This document shows positions 59,190 through 64,000 of a stretch of 64,000 nt of DNA, one piece after another (positions within the stretch are counted from its first letter, which is position 1; each line of letters opens with the position of its first letter). The notes beneath the pieces are model-generated. The model saw only the letters and a program-made list of their open reading frames with translations. It was not told the DNA's origin and made no database searches. The translations under genes and the position numbers were made by a program. Origin of the DNA: Eucalyptus grandis (Eukaryota > Streptophyta > Magnoliopsida > Myrtales > Myrtaceae); NCBI RefSeq assembly GCF_016545825.1, contig NC_052620.1:1-64000 (forward strand). Reading direction: 5' to 3'.

Positions 59190-59476
59190 TTTACCAAAAA
59201 AAAAAAAAAAAAAAAAAAACCACTGGCCGTGGTGGCTCCGCTGGGTAGGCTTCAGTCCTTTGAGGGAAGGTCAGGAGTTCGAAGCCCTTGCAACGCAAGT
59301 TGCAAGGAGGCTCGTGGGTTATTAAGTAATTGACGCATGACGCCAAGGTAGTGGTTTCCCCGCCAGCGACCGGGGTGGTGGTTTCCCCACTAGCGACACC
59401 TGGGGATTTACATGATGGCTGTCAGCCAAAGCGGTTCCTCCAGTACAAAATAAAAAATAAAATAAAAAATAAAAAA
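59190..59476 (+). mobile_element. SINE nested in element 3 (SINE 2), perfect 14-bp TSD
   Basis: Target duplication TTTACTTCTCACAT occurs at 59176-59189 and 59477-59490. The matching site in element 2 (near 52259) is a single CTTTACATCTCACATAC, the empty site. The insert has a poly-A stretch at the left, a box-B sequence AGTTCGAAGCC (about 59277-59287), a G-rich body with GTGGTTTCCCC repeated twice, and a (AAATA)n tail at the right. Such structure fits a plant tRNA-derived SINE; the left poly-A run is unusual. Confidence 0.75.
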
Positions 59477-60499
59477 TTTACTTCTCACATACACCATGTG
59501 ATTTTAACTTTAGTGATAGGGGCGGTAAATCACTAAAATCACATATCATACTAATTACATTACTTTATTCATTAATAAAAATTAATCATACATATATATT
59601 TATATATATAGTGAACCTAAAAGACAATTCCAATGAGATACCAATCACAGCAACACAAGAAACTTTTCATGACAGAGAATAAAGCATCTCTTATGCATCT
59701 CGATTATAGATTACCAAAACAACATAAAAAACAATACTGATTTAGAAGATCTCTCACAAATTAACATCAATAGTAATACATGATACACCAAATCGACAAA
59801 CCCGACAGCCGATCCATTATCACTCATGAGTTTCATAAGGCAAAAAATGACTACAATGCCAAAAACTAATTTATTAGCCAATTTTTTTAAAGTAAAAAAT
59901 TATCATTGTAATAAACCAATAGCCTATTAATTGAGTCAAACTAAAGAACCAAATATCTAAACTTTAACAGTATATACCAGTGCTCTGCGTAAATGTTGTC
60001 ATACTCCTTAACTATAAAAAAATATTCAACTTAATGAACATTAATCAATGACCAAATGAGTGTACAATATGCAATGACTTAACTGACATGCATTACCCAC
60101 ATTCAGCAAATGTGTTAATTAGTACAATCAATTTGATCACAGGTTCTTAAGATGTCCATCATTCAAAGGTTACCAACATGTAAAGGATGCATGAGTAACA
60201 AAAGTTTCATAACATTTTATTTCTCATCACCTCAATACATAATTCAATTACTATCCCATAATGGTTGTATCTCATTAAGCCAGTTTCAATTGATAATAAA
60301 ATTTTATTTTTAGTAACGAATTACACCATTATAATGTTTATGTGATAACATACCTGTAACTTAACACTTGTATTTCCAAAATCACATAAAATACAAGAAA
60401 AAATACACAAAAATACACTAAAAATACACGTATTTATGGCTTTATATTTAATTTCACATTCATAAAACATCAAACATGTAAAATAAATACACCACGATG

Positions 60500-60846
60500 T
60501 AGAGGATGATTATACGAATCCAATGCCACCGGCCACGCACCGATCCAACGCTCCACGCTCCCGCCATGCCGCCTAAGTGCGCGGCGTGTGGAGCGCACGC
60601 GCTAGCCGCCCCCCACGCGTGGGAGCACGTGAGGGCATGTGGGGCGCGTCTCCGACGCCTTGGTGGTGCGTGGCCGCACGTACGGGCGCGTGAGGCCTCC
60701 CCCGGTGACGCGCCGCCGACCTTCTTGCTCGTATTGTCGAGCCCAGTCCGAATTTATGATTTAATTTTATTTTTACTAAACAAAAAATCTCTAAAATCTC
60801 CAATTATGGCAAAATCTCTGTGTGTTCAAGTTCTAGGGTTATGGAG
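60500..60846 (-). other. Element 3 GC-rich leader
   Basis: Colinear with the leader of element 2; shares GCCGCCTGAG/GCGCGTGGAG blocks. ORFs here are composition artefacts. Confidence 0.6.
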
Positions 60847-60860
60847 GCTCTAATACCACA

Positions 60861-61336
60861 TGTTGGACACAAATTGTGCAATCCCAAGATCTCCATAACC
60901 AGAACAAGAACATGCATAATAGAGTAGAAAGATCAATGCACTTGTTTTGAGATCAATCGTACTTAAAGCTGAAGCAGAAAAGGGATTACCCACTTATCAG
61001 GGGATTATCCACACATCAAGTCATTCTCCTCTATTACCCTCCATATCATTGGCTCAATGAGGCGGTTCTCTCACGTTTAGCGTTAGGTAAACGCTCCTTA
61101 GATGAGGATACATATGAGAATTAGGGTTAGAAAAAAGACTGAGTACTATTTATAGAGTTTCAAGCTAGGCACCCTCATTACGGGCTAGGCTCAACTCGGC
61201 CCACACTAGCTAGCCCCATATTAGACTAATTAAGAAACCTTCTATCTCACTTTAGATCAACCCTATTTTACAGTAATAGTAAGAACAATAAATTACAATA
61301 TCAGTTAATGTAATCCACATTAGGAAAACTCTTACA
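60861..61336 (-). repeat. Element 3 LTR (5' LTR for the minus-strand element)
   Basis: 476 bp, TGTTGGACAC...CTTACA. Lacks one GATTATCC unit present in the left copy. Confidence 0.92.
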
Positions 61337-61341
61337 ACCCG

Positions 61342-61530
61342 AGCCAGACTTCGACGGCGAAACAGCTTCGAAAAGACTAGACTCCCAGCCCACGGAAGGA
61401 CACGACAATGAGACGAAGGAGGCGAGAAGTCTCCAAGTATCCCGCCTATCCCAAGGAGGGTCGAGCATCAGTCATCAAAAAAATAACCACCAGCCGCCGG
61501 ATCAGTGAAGCGTCAGTCACAGCATCAATA
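61342..61530 (-). mobile_element. Truncated LINE, 5' part beyond element 3
   Basis: Continues the LINE fragment of 54498-54747; the junction is the ACCCG duplication of element 3. The 5' end is at about 61530, followed by the second CTTTGATCC copy. Total LINE length without element 3 is roughly 460 bp. Confidence 0.7.
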
Positions 61531-61539
61531 CTTTGATCC

Positions 61540-63387
61540 TTTTTTCTTTCACTTTATCAACAATCTTCAATGTCCTATCTCTGCTCTATTGGCTGATGCC
61601 ATTACCTCTCCTCACCGATATTTGCCTAAACCTCGTTGACGTTGACATTAGTCGCATGCTGTTGTTAACTTCGACGAAAATCTTGGTTTATATTAGAGTG
61701 CGAAATCACCTTGTGGAATGTTTTTCCTGAATGACCCATTCAGCAGTTTGCAAAATTTAATTGTGATGTTGGGATGACGAAAATCGTAATTGCTTATTTT
61801 TGTTGACCTTATTATGTGACTGATAGAAATTTCTAGTCTAAACAGTGTGCAACCAATTCTATAGAATAGTCCATCGAAGAGTTTTAATTTTCAAGTTATG
61901 CCTTGGTGTGTGTGACATTAACTCGAAGCGATATTTCTCTTAGTGTCCAAGACAAGGTCCATTTTCTCTGGGTGTTTTATTGGTTTCTAATGTGAATTCT
62001 CCTGTTATTTCTTTCGTCCCGTCCCGAATATATGAAATGGTCATTTTGCCGGCGCGCCTATGGTCCTTTTTCTCTAAGCTGATCACTCACGAGTTAACCA
62101 ATCTATTGGGTGAAGCCGTTAAGGGATATAACTGCAGTAAAATCCCTAAAAGCTACCCGATAGGTCGAATTGGACTAGAATTGCGTTCGGTTGATTTTAA
62201 CCACAAGATGGAATTCGGTTTCGGAAATCGGACATTCGAGAATGTCACGGTTCATGTATAGGACGTTGTCTTTTCTTTTGGAGAAATTCCATCGAGTTCG
62301 GGATTTTTACGGAAAATCGTTGCGAACGATTCAAAAAATTAACAGAAATTCAGATGGGCCCAATTAAAGGAAATTGGAACTTCCAAGCCGAGCTTTTGAG
62401 TGTCGGGACTTGCAGAAAATTGTAGGGGATTTTTTCTCCATCAAATTTGGACACCAAATTTGGGAAATTGTCAAAGAAATTGGAAGTTCAAATGTGACTT
62501 CAGAACCAAGGGAGGACAGCATTATTTTGGCTTCAAATTGGATAATTTGGTGGATATTAGTGCAAGAAAGTAAGTGGGAACATTAGATATTTGTTTGAGG
62601 GCTTTAAGGAGACAAGGCATTTAATTACTTGGCTAAGATGGTTGACTATATTTCCCTCTTAGCTGGCTTCCATCACACAATTCAGGCCCCCTTCATTCGG
62701 ACTCTCTCAGCCGCACACACACCGCAGCATCGACTCCTTCTCTTCCATGTGCTACTTCACTTTCATTTTCTTCTTGTCACTTCACCGTCTGCCCATTCGC
62801 CATCCACCAAAGCTTTCATTTTTCCCTGCTCCGCTCACTCGGCCTCAACCCCACGATCTTCAGTCCAAGCGACAAGCACGTTTGCAAGATTTCCCCAAGG
62901 CAGCAACCGAAGCTGCTCTCCCACTATCTTTGGTCGTCTGCCGCAGTAAATCGAGTCAACAACCCAACAAGTTCCTCCACCGAAGATGACTTCTCACGTG
63001 CCCTTCATCTGCCGAGGCTCCTCCATCCGCACGTGTCCTCAACCGATCAACGTCGAGAATTTAGCGGTGAGTCCAGCAGATTCGGGTTAGCTTCTATAGA
63101 TTTGTTGACCGTGAGCCCCACATTCGGCCGTCCACGACGCCACCAGCTTTCATTCCCTTCGCGCTTCTACTTCGGTCTCATTTTCCTCTTTCACGAATGA
63201 ACGCCAGCATCATCGCCAAAGCTGCTTCCTTGTCCGTTTCTTTGCTGCTTCACGCTTGCAGCAACGCACGAAGCTACTACTTCCTTTGCCAGCTCATCAG
63301 CCCACGAGCCGCGCCAGCCCACGAGCCGCGCCAGCCCACGAAGCATTTTGCTCGAACCCAAAGAGCAACGCATGAAGCCCAAAGAAC
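61540..63387. other. Sequence without recognised genes
   Basis: No further MetRS exon was found. The part near 62090-62260 (GTTAAGGGATATAACTGC, CCCTAAAAGCTACCCGATAG) looks like plant LTR-type sequence but has no partner copy. ORFs near 62629-62989 are Ser/Pro/His-rich and unassigned. A 17-bp tandem unit CAGCCCACGAGCCGCGC occurs 2-3 times near 63298-63341. Confidence 0.4.
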
Positions 63388-64000
63388 TGTTAGAGAAATC
63401 CTCTTGAAGTATTTTGAAGTTGACAAAACATTTCCATCAGTCTAGTCTGAAGGCTTGCAGACTCTGCTATTTAAAGTCTGAAGACCTCCGGACAGCCAGA
63501 CTTAAGACTCAAAGTCTATCATCATTGACAGTTTCTAATGCGTTGAAGAAAGGCGATCCAGAATTGGATGTTTCATTAAGGATGTGACCTTATCGACGGA
63601 GAAGATCTCTTGGCTGGATATGACATAACAGAATTCTTTATTTGATCATAATTGATTCAAGATTAACGATCCGATGATTGGCAAAGTATACCGGGAAGGT
63701 TCTACTTATGGAAACCGAGATCCCGATTGTATGGGCGAACAGATTGATGGGCTATCGACATGTTCCTTTAATAGCTCAAATGATCTTCCTAATTGATTCC
63801 ATCCAACGGGTAGATTGGAGGAATTCCTTTGGTAAGTGCCAACGGGTATGATGGCATGAAGGAGTATATAAGGAAGATGTTCTAGTTGTTTGAAGGGGTG
63901 CACAATAGAAGAATTCCAAAGTCTGAAGCTCCTTGTTCCTAGTCAATCCATTTGTTGAGCAAAATCGTGTAAACAAAAGAGAGTCTATATTCGTGAGAAA
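63388..64000 (+). repeat. Start of a plus-strand LTR, SIRE/Maximus-like Copia (cut by window end)
   Basis: Begins TGTTAGAGAAATCC, then CTTGAAGTATTTTGAAGTTG, and contains repeated AGTCT/AGACT motifs, GTGCCAACGG and GGCATGAAGGAG, a TATATAAG box (63865-63872) and GTGTAAACAAAAGAGAG near the end. This pattern is familiar from the long LTRs of the SIRE/Maximus Copia lineage in eudicots. It continues past 64000, so the second LTR and the target duplication cannot be seen. Confidence 0.6.

Larger units (their letters stand above)
54748..61336 (-). mobile_element. Copia LTR retrotransposon, element 3 (TSD ACCCG), decayed
   Basis: 6589 bp: LTRs 54748-55232 and 60861-61336, target duplication ACCCG (54743-54747 and 61337-61341), primer site TGGTATTAGAGC (60847-60858, minus). 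Same family and direction as element 2, and colinear with it along its length, but much more degraded: only short frames survive. LTR identity is about 90 percent by eye, so it is older than element 2. It lies inside the LINE and carries two SINEs. Confidence 0.93.

Noticed and set aside
61980..62586. Two plus-strand ORFs near 62 kb
   Set aside because: The sequence looks like plant LTR or leader DNA rather than coding; no domain and no partner repeat to prove it.

Overview
The window is the left end of a chromosome from a flowering plant, most likely a eudicot. The plus strand opens with about 12.4 kb of telomere-type sequence in the C-rich orientation expected at a left end. Plant-type CCCTAAA units are clear at 11581-12445. 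Distal to them, 1-11580 is an array of CCTAGG, CCTGGG and CCCTGGG units that looks like CCCTAAA with A read as G, and it may be a nanopore base-calling artefact rather than real DNA. Plant-only families (NAC, FBA-type F-box, S-protein homologue, tau GST, lachrymatory-factor-synthase-like, Copia with initiator-Met primer sites) support the assignment.

The subtelomere at 12.4-24 kb holds gene remnants: a split PHD-finger gene on the minus strand whose reading frame runs into the telomere repeat, an S-protein-homologue pseudogene, a LINE reverse-transcriptase remnant, an F-box gene with two single-base frameshifts, a NAC first exon with no ATG, an OXS3-like exon with frameshifts, and a stretch bounded by terminal inverted repeats that carries an unknown ORF and a tau-GST fragment. 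A perfect 21-bp inverted repeat lies between the divergent F-box and NAC genes.

The next part, 24-37 kb, is mostly AT-rich and gene-poor. It has a foldback element, a GC-rich island, a 314-bp trinucleotide microsatellite, a directly duplicated segment of about 370 bp, and one intact unrecognised gene (35649-36257, minus) encoding two tandem copies of a roughly 93-residue module, with its own TATA box.

From 37.6 to 61.3 kb there are three long-terminal-repeat Copia elements, all on the minus strand and each with a perfect 5-bp target duplication (CCTTG, TGCCT, ACCCG). Element 1 splits a lachrymatory-factor-synthase-like pseudogene near its C-terminus. Element 2 sits in an intron of a plus-strand methionyl-tRNA synthetase pseudogene. 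Element 3 sits in a truncated LINE that had inserted into the same pseudogene, and element 3 itself received two tRNA-derived SINEs. The right edge holds the start of a fourth LTR in the opposite orientation.

Only the repeat-module gene, and possibly the ORF at 20924, look intact. Everything else recognisable is broken, split or mobile, as expected for subtelomeric heterochromatin. Several frameshifts lie at homopolymers and might be consensus errors. Many stop codons are TGG-to-TGA/TAG changes, consistent with cytosine deamination. All family calls come from reading motifs by eye; no database search was run.
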